The notes beneath the pieces were generated by a model that worked only from the letters and a program-made list of their open reading frames with translations, was not told the origin of the DNA and ran no database searches. A program made the translations under genes and the position numbers. From Streptomyces sp. DSM 110735 (GTDB taxonomy: Bacteria; Actinomycetota; Actinomycetes; Streptomycetales; Streptomycetaceae), in contig NZ_JACYHF010000011.1 of NCBI RefSeq assembly GCF_016482685.1, positions 62,001-126,000 on the forward strand: a stretch of 64,000 bases of DNA, given 5' to 3'. Below, in pieces: positions 34,539 through 42,827 of this stretch (the first letter of the stretch is position 1; each line of letters begins with the position of its first letter).

Positions 34539-35116
34539 ATGCCCCCGCACCCCTCGTCCAGCCTCCAGAAAGCGCGGGAACGCCTCGCCGGCCATCTCCG
34601 TGAGATCCGGAAGGACGCAGGGACCACCGGACGGGAGCTGGCGGCCAGATGCGGTTGGTCGGAGTCGAAGTCGTCCCGGATCGAGAACGCCAGAACGCCG
34701 CCCTCCGACGCGGACATCAGGGCGCGGTGACGGCCCGCATGAGGCGCAACGAGGTGTTGAACAACGGCAGCCGGCGGTTCTCGTTCGTCCTGGAGGAATC
34801 AGTGCTGCGGTACCGGCTGTGTGGCACGGAGACCATGGCGGCGCAGCTCGGACACCTGCTCGCGGTCATGGATCTGCAGAACGTCGCCGTGGGCATCGTC
34901 CCGTTCTCCGAGCAGCGGACCGTGTGGCCCATGCCGACCTTCACGATCTTCGACGACACCAGAGTGCACGCGGACACACTGGACGCCGCGTCCACCCTCA
35001 CCCAGCCCAGCCAGGTCGAGCTGTACACCCGCGCCTTCGAGCGGCTTTCGCAGGGGACCGTACGAGGAAGCGCGGCACGCTCTCTGATAGCGGCCGCGCT
35101 GGGATCACTGGGCTGA
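34539..35116 (+). pseudogene. Broken XRE-DUF5753 regulator
   Basis: An N-terminal helix-turn-helix piece (MPPHPSSSLQKARERLAGHL, then ATGRELAARCGWSESKSSRI-like GRELAARCGWSESKSSRIEN) ends at TGA 34728-34730. In another frame a normal DUF5753 C-terminal half follows (RRFSFVLEESVLRYRLCGTE; NVAVGIVPFSEQRTVWPMPT; ELYTRAFERLSQGTV) to 35116. Compared with the intact gene at 32434-33267, roughly 100 residues linking the two parts are missing. So an internal deletion with a frameshift near 34725 inactivated it. Confidence 0.8.
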
Positions 35117-35162
35117 GGGGGCGGGAGGCTGGAGGCTGCTCGAGCGGGAGCCCCGCAGCCGG

Positions 35163-35927
35163 TCACAGCACGCTCGTCATCCCGCCGTCCACATACAGCA
35201 CCTGCCCGTTCACGAAGTCCGCCGCAGGCGACGCCAGGAACAGCAGCCCGCCCACCAGGTCCTCCGTACGGCCCCACCGCCCCGCCGGAGTCCGCCCGCG
35301 GACCCACGCGCTGAACTCGGGGTTCTCGACCAGGGGTCGGGTCAGGTCGGTCTCGATGTAGCCGGGGCCGAGGCCGTTGACCTGGATGCCGGAGGGGCCC
35401 CAGTCGGCGCACATGCCCTTGGTGAGCATCTTCAGGGCGCCCTTGGCCGCCGCGTACGGGGCGATGCCGGGGCGGACGACCTCGCTCTGGAGCGAGCAGA
35501 TGTTGACGATCTTGCCGTGGCCGCGCTCGGTCATGCGCCGGGCGGCCTCGCGGCCGACCAGGAACGCGCTCGTGAGGTTGGTGTCCAGCACGTGCCGCCA
35601 GTCGGAGTCGGTGAACTCCGTGAGCGGCGCGCGCAGTTGGACACCCGCGTTGTTGACCACGATGTCGAGCGGGCCCACCCGCTCCTCGACGTCCGCGATG
35701 CCCGCGGCCACGGAGGGACCGTCGGTCACGTCGAACACCGCCGCGTGCACCCGGTCGCCGGGCAGCTCCGCGGCGGCTCGCGCGAGGCGGTCCGCGTCGC
35801 GGCCGTTGAGGACCACGGTGCAGCCCGCCTCCGCCAGCCCCCGGGCCAGCGCGAGGCCGATGCCCCGGCTGGACCCGGTGACCAGTGCCGTACGGCCGCC
35901 TATGTCGAAGAGAGGGTGAGCCGTCAT
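35163..35927 (-). CDS. idnO: Gluconate 5-dehydrogenase-type SDR
   Basis: A 254-aa short-chain dehydrogenase: NADP-binding TGSSRGIG (17-24), NNAGV, catalytic S...Y..K in SLQSEVVRPGIAPYAAAKGA, and C-terminal FVNGQVLYVDGGMT. Closest in pattern to 5-keto-D-gluconate reductase (IdnO/Gno). It follows gntP by 16 bases in a gluconate operon, which supports interconversion of gluconate and 5-ketogluconate. It meets the broken XRE gene at the edge of the accessory island. Confidence 0.88.
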   Translation of the reverse strand: MTAHPLFDIGGRTALVTGSSRGIGLALARGLAEAGCTVVLNGRDADRLARAAAELPGDRVHAAVFDVTDGPSVAAGIADVEERVGPLDIVVNNAGVQLRAPLTEFTDSDWRHVLDTNLTSAFLVGREAARRMTERGHGKIVNICSLQSEVVRPGIAPYAAAKGALKMLTKGMCADWGPSGIQVNGLGPGYIETDLTRPLVENPEFSAWVRGRTPAGRWGRTEDLVGGLLFLASPAADFVNGQVLYVDGGMTSVL

Positions 35928-35943
35928 CGTCGTATGACCGTCC

Positions 35944-37341
35944 CTAGATCACCAAGGAGAGCAGCAGCACCAGGGCGCCCGCGACCACCGAGATGATCGT
36001 CTCCATCACCGACCAGGTCTTGACCGTCTGGCCGACGCTCAGGCCGAAGTACTCCTTCACCAGCCAGAAGCCGGCGTCGTTGACATGGCTGAAGAAGAGC
36101 GAACCGGCGCCGATGGCCAGGACCAGCAGGGCGGTGTGCGTGGTGGACATGTCGGCCGCGAGCGGCGCGACCAGACCGGCCGCCGAGACCGTGGCCACCG
36201 TGGCGGAGCCGGTCGCGAGACGGATCGCCACCGCGATCAGCCAGGCGAGCAGCAGCGCCGGGATCGACCAGTCCTTGGAGATGTCCAGGATCATCTGGCC
36301 CACACCGCAGTCGATCAGCGTCTGCTTGAAGCCACCGCCCGCGCCGACGATCAGCAGGATGCCGGCGATCGGCATCAGGCCCTTCTCGACGGTCTGCTGC
36401 ATCCGGCCCTTGGTGAAGCCCGCGGCCCGGCCCAGCGTGAAGAAGCCGACGATCACCGCGGCGAGCAGCGCGATCAGCGGGGAGCCGACCACGTCGAAGA
36501 CCCGCTGGGTCATGTTCGCCGGGTCGTCGATGACGATGTCCACCAGCGCCTTGGCCAGCATCAGCACGACCGGCAGCAGCATCGTGACGAGGGTCGCGCC
36601 GAAGCCCGGACGCTTCTCGAGGCTCTCGGAGGCGCGCTCCGGGATCATCCGCTCGGGCGCCTGGACGTCCACCCAGCGGGCGGCGACCTTCGAGAACAGC
36701 GGACCGGCGATGATCACCGACGGGATGGCGACGACGAGACCGAGCGCCAGGGTGACACCCAGGTTGGCCTTGACCGCGTCGATCGCGACCAGCGGGCCGG
36801 GGTGCGGCGGGATCAGACCGTGCATCACGGACAGACCGGCCAGCGCCGGGATGCCGATGCGCATCAGGGAGTAGTTGCCGCGCTTGGCGACCATGAGCAC
36901 GACGGGGATCAGCAGGACGATGCCGACCTCGAAGAAGAGCGGCAGACCGATCACGGACGCGATGAGCACCATGGCCCACGGCATCGCACGGCCGCCCGCC
37001 TTGGCGAGGATCGTGTCGACGATCTGGTCGGCGCCGCCGGAGTCGGCGAGCAGCTTGCCGAGGATCGCGCCCAGCGCGATCAGCACGCCGACACCGGCGA
37101 CCGTGCCGCCGAGACCGGTCGTGAAACTCACGATCGCCTTGTCGAGCGGCGCACCGGCCACCGCGCCCAGGACCAGCGAACCGATGGTCAGGGCCAGGAA
37201 GGCGTGGAGCTTGAACTTGGTGATGAGGAAAACGATGACGGCGATGCCCGCCAGGACGGCTATGCCCAACTGGGCGTGGCCGGCCGAGGTGATCGGCTGG
37301 ACGCTGTCCGCTGCCAGCATCTCGACGCTGAGTCTGGTCAC
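35944..37341 (-). CDS. gntP: Gluconate:H+ symporter, GntP family
   Basis: A 465-aa polytopic membrane protein of the GntP family with about 12-14 hydrophobic helices. Family segments: ALGAILGKLLADSGGADQIV, GLIPPHPGPLVAIDAVKANLG, GAGGGFKQTLIDCGVGQMI and SVMETIISVVAGALVLLLSL. Imports gluconate. GTG start after AAGGGA; ATG eight codons in is an alternative. It lies between gntK and idnO on the same strand. Confidence 0.95.
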   Translation of the reverse strand: MTRLSVEMLAADSVQPITSAGHAQLGIAVLAGIAVIVFLITKFKLHAFLALTIGSLVLGAVAGAPLDKAIVSFTTGLGGTVAGVGVLIALGAILGKLLADSGGADQIVDTILAKAGGRAMPWAMVLIASVIGLPLFFEVGIVLLIPVVLMVAKRGNYSLMRIGIPALAGLSVMHGLIPPHPGPLVAIDAVKANLGVTLALGLVVAIPSVIIAGPLFSKVAARWVDVQAPERMIPERASESLEKRPGFGATLVTMLLPVVLMLAKALVDIVIDDPANMTQRVFDVVGSPLIALLAAVIVGFFTLGRAAGFTKGRMQQTVEKGLMPIAGILLIVGAGGGFKQTLIDCGVGQMILDISKDWSIPALLLAWLIAVAIRLATGSATVATVSAAGLVAPLAADMSTTHTALLVLAIGAGSLFFSHVNDAGFWLVKEYFGLSVGQTVKTWSVMETIISVVAGALVLLLSLVI

Positions 37342-37422
37342 GGGGTTCCCTTGCAGGTACGGGGGACGTGGGTGAAGGTGCTACGGGGTGCTACGAGGGC
37401 ACTACTGCGCCCCGCTGGGGCA

Positions 37423-37941
37423 CTACTGGGATGCGACGGGAAGCGCTTCCAGGGCCTGGACAGCACGCTCGGTGATCTCTTCGGGGCCGCCGCCGACATC
37501 CACGGCGACTCCTGCCTCGTCCGCCTCAAGGGGCTGGAGCGTGGCGAACTGGGAGTCCAGCAGCGCGGTCGGCATGAAGTGCCCCTGCCGCTGGGACATC
37601 CGTCCCTCGATCAGCTCGCGGCTGCCGGTGAGGTGGACGAAGACGATCCCGGGCGCCTCGGCGCGGAGCCGGTCGCGGTACGACCGCTTCAGCGCCGAGC
37701 TGCTCACCACCCCGCCGAGCCCCGCCCGGCTGTGCGCCCAGGTGCCGATGGCGTCCAGCCACGGCCACCGGTCGGCGTCCTCGAGCGGGATCCCGGCCGA
37801 CATCTTGTCGATGTTGGCCTGCGGGTGGAAGTCGTCGCCTTCGGCGTACGGAACGCCCAGCCGGGCGGCGAGCAACGGACCGATCGTGGTCTTGCCCGTC
37901 CCGGCGACGCCCATCACGACGACGACCTGGGGGGTGCGCAT
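37423..37941 (-). CDS. gntK: Gluconokinase
   Basis: A 172-aa P-loop kinase phosphorylating gluconate to 6-phosphogluconate for the pentose phosphate pathway. Walker A GVAGTGKTT (11-19), then the family signature EGDDFHPQANIDKMSAGIPLEDADRWPWLDAI, and RMSQRQGHFMPTALLDSQFATLQPL. Start MRTPQVVVV follows GCGAGG; the longer frame upstream runs into the promoter. First gene of the gntK-gntP-idnO operon, divergent from gntR. Confidence 0.95.
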   Translation of the reverse strand: MRTPQVVVVMGVAGTGKTTIGPLLAARLGVPYAEGDDFHPQANIDKMSAGIPLEDADRWPWLDAIGTWAHSRAGLGGVVSSSALKRSYRDRLRAEAPGIVFVHLTGSRELIEGRMSQRQGHFMPTALLDSQFATLQPLEADEAGVAVDVGGGPEEITERAVQALEALPVASQ

Positions 37942-37999
37942 GACTGCCTCGCTGTCTTCTTCGACATCCGACGCCGAACTCCGGCGTCGCCACACTGAA

Positions 38000-38010
38000 A
38001 CCTATTAGGT
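38000..38010. promoter_or_regulatory. Palindrome in the gntK/gntR promoter region
   Basis: ACCTATTAGGT (perfect ACCTA/TAGGT arms) lies in a 70-base A/T-rich stretch between the divergent start codons of gntK and gntR. With the flanking GTACGAC it could be the GntR operator. Confidence 0.45.
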
Positions 38011-38083
38011 ACGACAAATTCAAGAGTCTGTGACATATAAGTCTGACTTTTTGTCTCTGTGATCCAGGCCGTACGCTGAGTGC

Positions 38084-38785
38084 ATGAGCACACCGGGCCG
38101 GGGGCTGCACGGCCGCGTACTGGACACCCTCGGCCCTGCCATCACCGCGGGCGAGTACCCGCCGGGCAGTGTGCTGCGCACGGACGAGCTGGCCCAGCAC
38201 TTCGAGGTCTCCCGCTCCGTGATGCGCGAGGCGGTCCGCGTCCTGGAGTCCATGCACCTGGTCGAATCCCGCCGCCGGGTGGGCGTGACGGTGCGCCCCA
38301 AGGCCGAGTGGAACGTCTACGACCCGCAGGTCATCCGCTGGCGGCTGGCCGGCGCCGACCGGCCGTACCAGCTCCGCTCCCTGACCGTGCTGCGCTCCGC
38401 GATCGAGCCGGTCGCGGCGGGCCTGACCGCGCGCCTGGCCACCGCCGAACAGTGCGCCGAACTCACCGAGTGCGCGCTCGGCATGGTCTCCAACTCACGC
38501 GGCCACCGGCTGGACCAGTACCTGATCCACGACATCGCCTTCCACCGCATCATCCTCACCGCCTCCGGCAACGAGATGTTCGCCCGCCTCGGCGACGTCG
38601 TCGCCGAGGTCTTGGCGGGCCGCACCCACCACGAGGTCATGTTCGAGGACCCCGATCCGGCCGCCGTCACCCTTCACGTCCGCGTCGCCGAAGCGGTACG
38701 CGCCCGCGACAGCGCCCGCGCGGAGGAACTCACCCGCGAGATCACGGTGGGGGCGCTCCAGGAGCTGGACATCCTGGTGCCGTAG
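38084..38785 (+). CDS. gntR: GntR/FadR-family regulator of gluconate genes
   Basis: A 233-aa FadR-subfamily GntR regulator. The winged helix is at about 8-75 (LGPAITAGEYPPGSVLRTDELAQ; VSRSVMREAVRVLESMHLVE), and the helical FCD ligand domain at about 95-225 (LRSAIEPVAAGLTA; DIAFHRIILTASGNEMF; HEVMFEDPDPAAVTLHVRVAEAVRA) with metal-binding His residues. Divergent from gntK; the likely repressor of gntK-gntP-idnO with gluconate or 6-phosphogluconate as inducer (family knowledge). Confidence 0.9.
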   Translation: MSTPGRGLHGRVLDTLGPAITAGEYPPGSVLRTDELAQHFEVSRSVMREAVRVLESMHLVESRRRVGVTVRPKAEWNVYDPQVIRWRLAGADRPYQLRSLTVLRSAIEPVAAGLTARLATAEQCAELTECALGMVSNSRGHRLDQYLIHDIAFHRIILTASGNEMFARLGDVVAEVLAGRTHHEVMFEDPDPAAVTLHVRVAEAVRARDSARAEELTREITVGALQELDILVP

Positions 38786-38821
38786 GGGAGTTGAGCGGGG
38801 GGTGTTCTTTGTGACCCCTCG

Positions 38822-39238
38822 TCAGTCGAGGAACTCCCCGTCGACGTACACCCATTCCCCGCCGACCCGCTCGAACCGGCTCCGCTCGCACAGTTCCCCG
38901 CCCCGGTAGGACGCCCGGAACGTCACGGTCCCCCGGTCGTGGAACGCCGACCCGTCGGCGCGGTCGAGGATCTCAAGCCCGGTCCACCGCATGTCGGGGT
39001 CGAGTTCGAGCTGCGCCGGGCGGGTACGCGGGTGCCAGCTCTTCAGTAGATACGCCACATCCCCGACGACGAACGCGCAGTACCGCGACCGCATGAGCGC
39101 CTCGGCACTCGGCGCGACGGCAGCCCCGGCATGGAACCGCCCACAGCACTCCCCGTACGCCTTGGGCAGCCCGCAGGGGCAGGGTGTGGTGGGGGTGACG
39201 GGGGCGGGGCGGGGGGCGCGTCGGGGCATGGGGGTCAT
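38822..39238 (-). CDS. YchJ-family SEC-C motif protein (UPF0225)
   Basis: A 138-aa YchJ-like protein. N-terminal SEC-C zinc motif CPCGLPKAYGECCGRFH, then EALMRSRYCAFVVGDVAYLL and a compact NTF2-like domain (WTGLEILDRADG; GTVTFRASYRGG). Function unknown in bacteria. Start MTPMPRR is used; a second Met lies three codons later. Convergent with gntR. Confidence 0.9.
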   Translation of the reverse strand: MTPMPRRAPRPAPVTPTTPCPCGLPKAYGECCGRFHAGAAVAPSAEALMRSRYCAFVVGDVAYLLKSWHPRTRPAQLELDPDMRWTGLEILDRADGSAFHDRGTVTFRASYRGGELCERSRFERVGGEWVYVDGEFLD

Positions 39239-39269
39239 TGTGCCGGATTGGCCGGAGACGATTCTTGCC

Positions 39270-39302
39270 TCATGTACATGACTTACTTTTGGCTTGGCCA
39301 AG
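39270..39302. promoter_or_regulatory. Two palindromes in the ychJ / three-gene-operon promoter
   Basis: TCATGTACATGA (39270-39281) and CTTGGCCAAG (39293-39302) are both perfect palindromes 11 bases apart, in an A/T-rich island about 100 bases before the WXG100-like gene. They are candidate operator sites; TAATTT at about 39308 could be a -10. Confidence 0.4.
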
Positions 39303-39401
39303 GTTGCTAATTTGTACGGCGTCACACCAGCGAAGCCGCAGCACCGGTCCAACGGGGGACTGAAGTGCCGGGGGCCTGAGGTACCGGGGGAAAAGCCGAC
39401 C

Positions 39402-39911
39402 ATGGCATGGGACGAGTGGGAAGAGCTGAAGGCTGAGCATCAGTCGGCGCACACGCGGCTGAACAGCGCGCCTGACGGCGGCGGAACCTACGGACCGTAC
39501 GTGGTGCCGAGCCGGACCGGTGATCTCCGGGTCGGCCACGAGGACTTGGTCAAGCTCGGCAAGAGCGCTCACGAGCTGTACAACCAACTGTGGGACAAGG
39601 CCCGGGTGAGCGTTCCCAGCAGCGATTCGGCGGCGAACGACCTCTCGTCGCAGGGCTTCGCCCTGGGCGGCGGGCTCCAGCACGTGTCGAACCGCTGGGA
39701 GGAGCAGTTGAAGTCCCTCATGGACGCCTGTGCCCAGATCTCGAACCACATGCAGACGACGAAGAAGATCCACGCCGGCGACGAGTCGTACATCCAGCGG
39801 CAGATGAGCGGCATCGCCGCCCTGGACGCGGGTTTCGACGAACGGGTCGGCGCCCCGGGCGGGAAGAACGAGTACGGCAGGCAGGAGAAGGGCGAGAAGC
39901 CCGGCGGCTGA
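39402..39911 (+). CDS. WXG100-like helical protein of a three-gene operon
   Basis: A 169-aa hydrophilic protein predicted to be mostly helical: MAWDEWEELKAEHQSAHTRL, GHEDLVKLGKSAHELYNQLW and NRWEEQLKSLMDACAQISNH are amphipathic helices spaced as in ESX/WXG100-type secretion substrates. The C-terminal 25 residues are Gly/Lys/Glu-rich. No signal peptide. ATG without a strong ribosome binding site. 55 bases before the 757-aa gene; together they suggest a type VII-linked module, though no EccC-type ATPase is in the window. Exact function unknown. Confidence 0.75.
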   Translation: MAWDEWEELKAEHQSAHTRLNSAPDGGGTYGPYVVPSRTGDLRVGHEDLVKLGKSAHELYNQLWDKARVSVPSSDSAANDLSSQGFALGGGLQHVSNRWEEQLKSLMDACAQISNHMQTTKKIHAGDESYIQRQMSGIAALDAGFDERVGAPGGKNEYGRQEKGEKPGG

Positions 39912-39966
39912 GGGCGCCGCAGCCCTTGTCCCCCACCGTTCCCCCTTCTGCGAAAGAGCCGTACCC

Positions 39967-42240
39967 GTGGATCTCGACACCCTGCGCTTCGCCAACTTCG
40001 CCTCGGTCACCGAGGCTGTCACGGACTGGGGCCTGCTGGTCCGCAACCTGGAGGATCTGCGCAAGCAGGCCGAACAGGGTCTGCACCGCGCCGCGAACCA
40101 GGCCGACTGGGCAGGTATCAACGCGCAGGTCACCAAGGAGTTCATCGGCAAGACCGCCGGTGAGTTCGCGGACGCCCACACCCAGGCGAAGACGATTCAC
40201 AGCATCCTCGGCGACACGGTCGGCGAGCTGAAGCAGTACCGCGAGGACCTCGACGCGGCCATCGAGCGCGGTCTGAAGAAGAACCTGACCGTGATGGACA
40301 CGGGCCACGGAAGCTTCACGGTCAGCATGAACATCCATCCCGACCGGGCCGCGCAGGGCACCACCGTCCCCGAGCACGACGAGTCCGACGTCACGGCTCT
40401 GCGGGACGAGGTGCAGGGGATTCTGCGCAAGGCCACGGAGAGCGACAACTCGGCCCGGACGGTGCTCAAGGCGATCGCGGACCGGGCGGCGCTGGGGTTC
40501 ACGGATGCCGCGTACAAGGACAGGGACGCCGCGGCGGCAGCCGTGAAGGAAGCCGACGAGCTGGCCGAGTTGGCGAAGCAGGATCCGCAGGACCTCACGG
40601 TCGCGGAGTTCGACCGTCTCAACGCCGGGCTGAAGAAGTACCACTCCGATCCCCTCTTCGCGGAGCGGTTCGCCTCCGACCTCGGTCCGAAGAAGACCCT
40701 GGAGTTCTGGGCCGGGGTCGCCGACCCTCAGGTGACGCCGGATCTCACGCGCGAGCGCCTCAAGCAACTCGGTTCACTGCAGAAGAACTTGAGCCTGACA
40801 CTGGCCGAGGCGAGCCAGAGCGACAGCCCGGCGATGGCCCGGTGGAAGAGCGGCGTCATCCAGCTCGGCGACCAGCCGGTGGGCCACCGTCCCGACGTCC
40901 TCGGTGTCCAGGTCATGAGCAACCTGATGCGCGCGGGCGATTACGACGACGCGTTCATGACCGAGTACGGCAAGAAACTCATGGCCACCGAGCGGAAGTT
41001 CACGGACGGCGGCGAGCACACCTCCTGGCGGCCGACGGGATTCAGCCCCTTCCTCAACCGCATGAACGGAGACACGGGCTGGGATCCGCTGAGCGGCTAC
41101 CTCAAGGGGCTCTCCAACAGCCCTGAAGCCGCGACGGAGTTCTTCAACGACGACTTCCTCCCGAAGGGCGGCGACCACAAGCACGCCGTCTCCAACTTCA
41201 CGTACCTCTTCGAGGACCGGCACTGGCCGGAGAGCATCAAGAACGACTTCAGCGGCGACATGAGCAACGACGGACGGAACAACCTCGCGTCGGCTCTGGA
41301 AGCGGCGACGACGGGCCATCCGGCCGGGGAGATGCCGACGCTCGACACTCCGGCGCACAGCGCGGCCCAGGCCAAGCTCTTCAACGCCATCGTGTCCTCG
41401 GTGGGCGACGAGCCGGAGCGGCTCACCGGGCACGACTACATGTCCGACAGCATGGGGCAGATCGCGTCGGAATACCTCCCCGACATCAACCGCGCCGCAG
41501 CCGACGTGAGCCGGGACTCCGAGGACTGGGACAAGATCGAGAAGCTCTACCCGATCGCCGGTACGGACGCCCGGGTGGACCACCGCGACGTGAACAAGTT
41601 CCTCTTCGCCGTCGGCCAGAACCCGTCGGGCTACGCGGCGGTGGAGGTGGGCCAGGAGGCGTACATGTCCAAGCTCATGGCGTACCACCTCGACCCGGAC
41701 CTTCCGGCGGACCAGCGTTTCTCCCAGGACCAGGAGACCACCGTCCGCTACATCTCCGAGCGCTCCGGCGAGGTCTCGGGCGTCCTCGGCCTCGGCCGCC
41801 AGGAGGAACTCGCCAATCCGGCGGGTGAGAAGGACAAGGCTTTCGAGTACAGCATCTCCCAGCGGAAGAACTGGATCTCCGGCGGCGTCGGCACGGTCGT
41901 CGGCGTCGGCACCTCGTTCGTCGCGACGCCCTGGGTGGGCGCGGCGGCGGGTGGCGTGGCGGGGACTGCCACGAGCGTGGTGCTGGAGCGGGTGTTCAAG
42001 GATGCGGAGGGGTCGTCCCTCGACGAGATCGCCAACACGAGAGGCGAACGCTGGGAGGCGGCCATGACGAGGAACAACGAGTACGTGGCTGCGGGTGCGC
42101 ACGCGGCGGCGGACAGGCACCACCTGTCCAACTCCGACGACATCGCAAGGTGGGCCCGGGATGGCGCCCGACAGGGATTTCTCAACTCCGGACCCCTGCT
42201 GAACGGGCAGGCGCCCGGCAGCATCACCACCTCTTCCTGA
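39967..42240 (+). CDS. Large DUF6571-like helical protein
   Basis: A 757-aa protein. N-terminal ~150 residues are helical and WXG100/LXG-like (FASVTEAVTDWGLLVRNLED; LDAAIERGLKKNLTVMDTGH), as in DUF6571 proteins of Streptomyces. A long alpha-helical body follows (e.g. DPLFAERFASDLGPKKTLEFW). A Gly/Val-rich hydrophobic hairpin-like segment at about 636-675 (SGGVGTVVGVGTSFVATPWV; GAAAGGVAGTATSVVLERVF) could insert into or span a membrane. The last ~80 residues are hydrophilic. No toxin domain is recognised. GTG start. Sits between the WXG100-like gene and the lipoprotein gene. Confidence 0.75.
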   Translation: MDLDTLRFANFASVTEAVTDWGLLVRNLEDLRKQAEQGLHRAANQADWAGINAQVTKEFIGKTAGEFADAHTQAKTIHSILGDTVGELKQYREDLDAAIERGLKKNLTVMDTGHGSFTVSMNIHPDRAAQGTTVPEHDESDVTALRDEVQGILRKATESDNSARTVLKAIADRAALGFTDAAYKDRDAAAAAVKEADELAELAKQDPQDLTVAEFDRLNAGLKKYHSDPLFAERFASDLGPKKTLEFWAGVADPQVTPDLTRERLKQLGSLQKNLSLTLAEASQSDSPAMARWKSGVIQLGDQPVGHRPDVLGVQVMSNLMRAGDYDDAFMTEYGKKLMATERKFTDGGEHTSWRPTGFSPFLNRMNGDTGWDPLSGYLKGLSNSPEAATEFFNDDFLPKGGDHKHAVSNFTYLFEDRHWPESIKNDFSGDMSNDGRNNLASALEAATTGHPAGEMPTLDTPAHSAAQAKLFNAIVSSVGDEPERLTGHDYMSDSMGQIASEYLPDINRAAADVSRDSEDWDKIEKLYPIAGTDARVDHRDVNKFLFAVGQNPSGYAAVEVGQEAYMSKLMAYHLDPDLPADQRFSQDQETTVRYISERSGEVSGVLGLGRQEELANPAGEKDKAFEYSISQRKNWISGGVGTVVGVGTSFVATPWVGAAAGGVAGTATSVVLERVFKDAEGSSLDEIANTRGERWEAAMTRNNEYVAAGAHAAADRHHLSNSDDIARWARDGARQGFLNSGPLLNGQAPGSITTSS

Positions 42241-42271
42241 CCCCGTTCCGACTGCGAGAAGTGGCATCACC

Positions 42272-42817
42272 ATGAACGCGTCCCTGTCTCACCGCCGCCT
42301 TCGCCGCGCGGGTCTGGCCGGCACTTTGTGTGCCGTTCTTGTCGCCCTCTCCGGCTGCTCCGGCGATGCCCCGAAGCGCGAGTACGCCGCTCCCCGTTCC
42401 CTGTGTGGCACGCCGGTGGAGTCCAAGGAGCTGTACGCGTTCCTCCCTCCCGGCAAGAAGGTGTCATCGCGGATCACCAAGAAGTCGGCCAATGTGACCT
42501 GGTGCGCGCTGACGGTTGACGGCAAGAAGATCGTCCGTACCTCCCAGGAGTGGTGGGAGGACATGTCGATGCGGCAGTACACCATGGGCTTGACGCCCGA
42601 CGCGCTCGATCACCAGACCAAGGACAGGCGCTTCATCTACTCCGGGTACCTGGCCTACGGAAAGATCACCGACTGCGACCACAGCAAGCACCGCGTCGAT
42701 CGTGTCCTCTACACAGGAGTCCAAGCCTTCGGCTCCAAGCACCGCGACCCCGCCGCCATGAAGAAGCTGATCGTCAGCTACACCGAGGCGGTGGAGAAGT
42801 CGAGCGCCTGCCGGTGA
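42272..42817 (+). CDS. Lipoprotein of the three-gene operon
   Basis: A 181-aa lipoprotein: signal MNASLSHRRLRRAGLAGTLC...with lipobox LSGC, then CSGDAPKREYAAPRSLCGTP. Four cysteines in the mature part besides the lipidated one (including SLCGT, TWCAL, TDCDH, SSACR) suggest disulfides outside the cell. It ends 10 bases before the convergent cytochrome gene. It could anchor the 757-aa protein at the surface; that is inference from gene order. Confidence 0.82.
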   Translation: MNASLSHRRLRRAGLAGTLCAVLVALSGCSGDAPKREYAAPRSLCGTPVESKELYAFLPPGKKVSSRITKKSANVTWCALTVDGKKIVRTSQEWWEDMSMRQYTMGLTPDALDHQTKDRRFIYSGYLAYGKITDCDHSKHRVDRVLYTGVQAFGSKHRDPAAMKKLIVSYTEAVEKSSACR

Positions 42818-42827
42818 GGCGAGACCG

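Noticed and set aside
31193..35116. Integrated conjugative element or prophage at the tRNA
   Set aside because: No integrase, excisionase, Rep or transfer gene, and no repeat of the tRNA 3-prime end downstream; only an island remnant can be supported.
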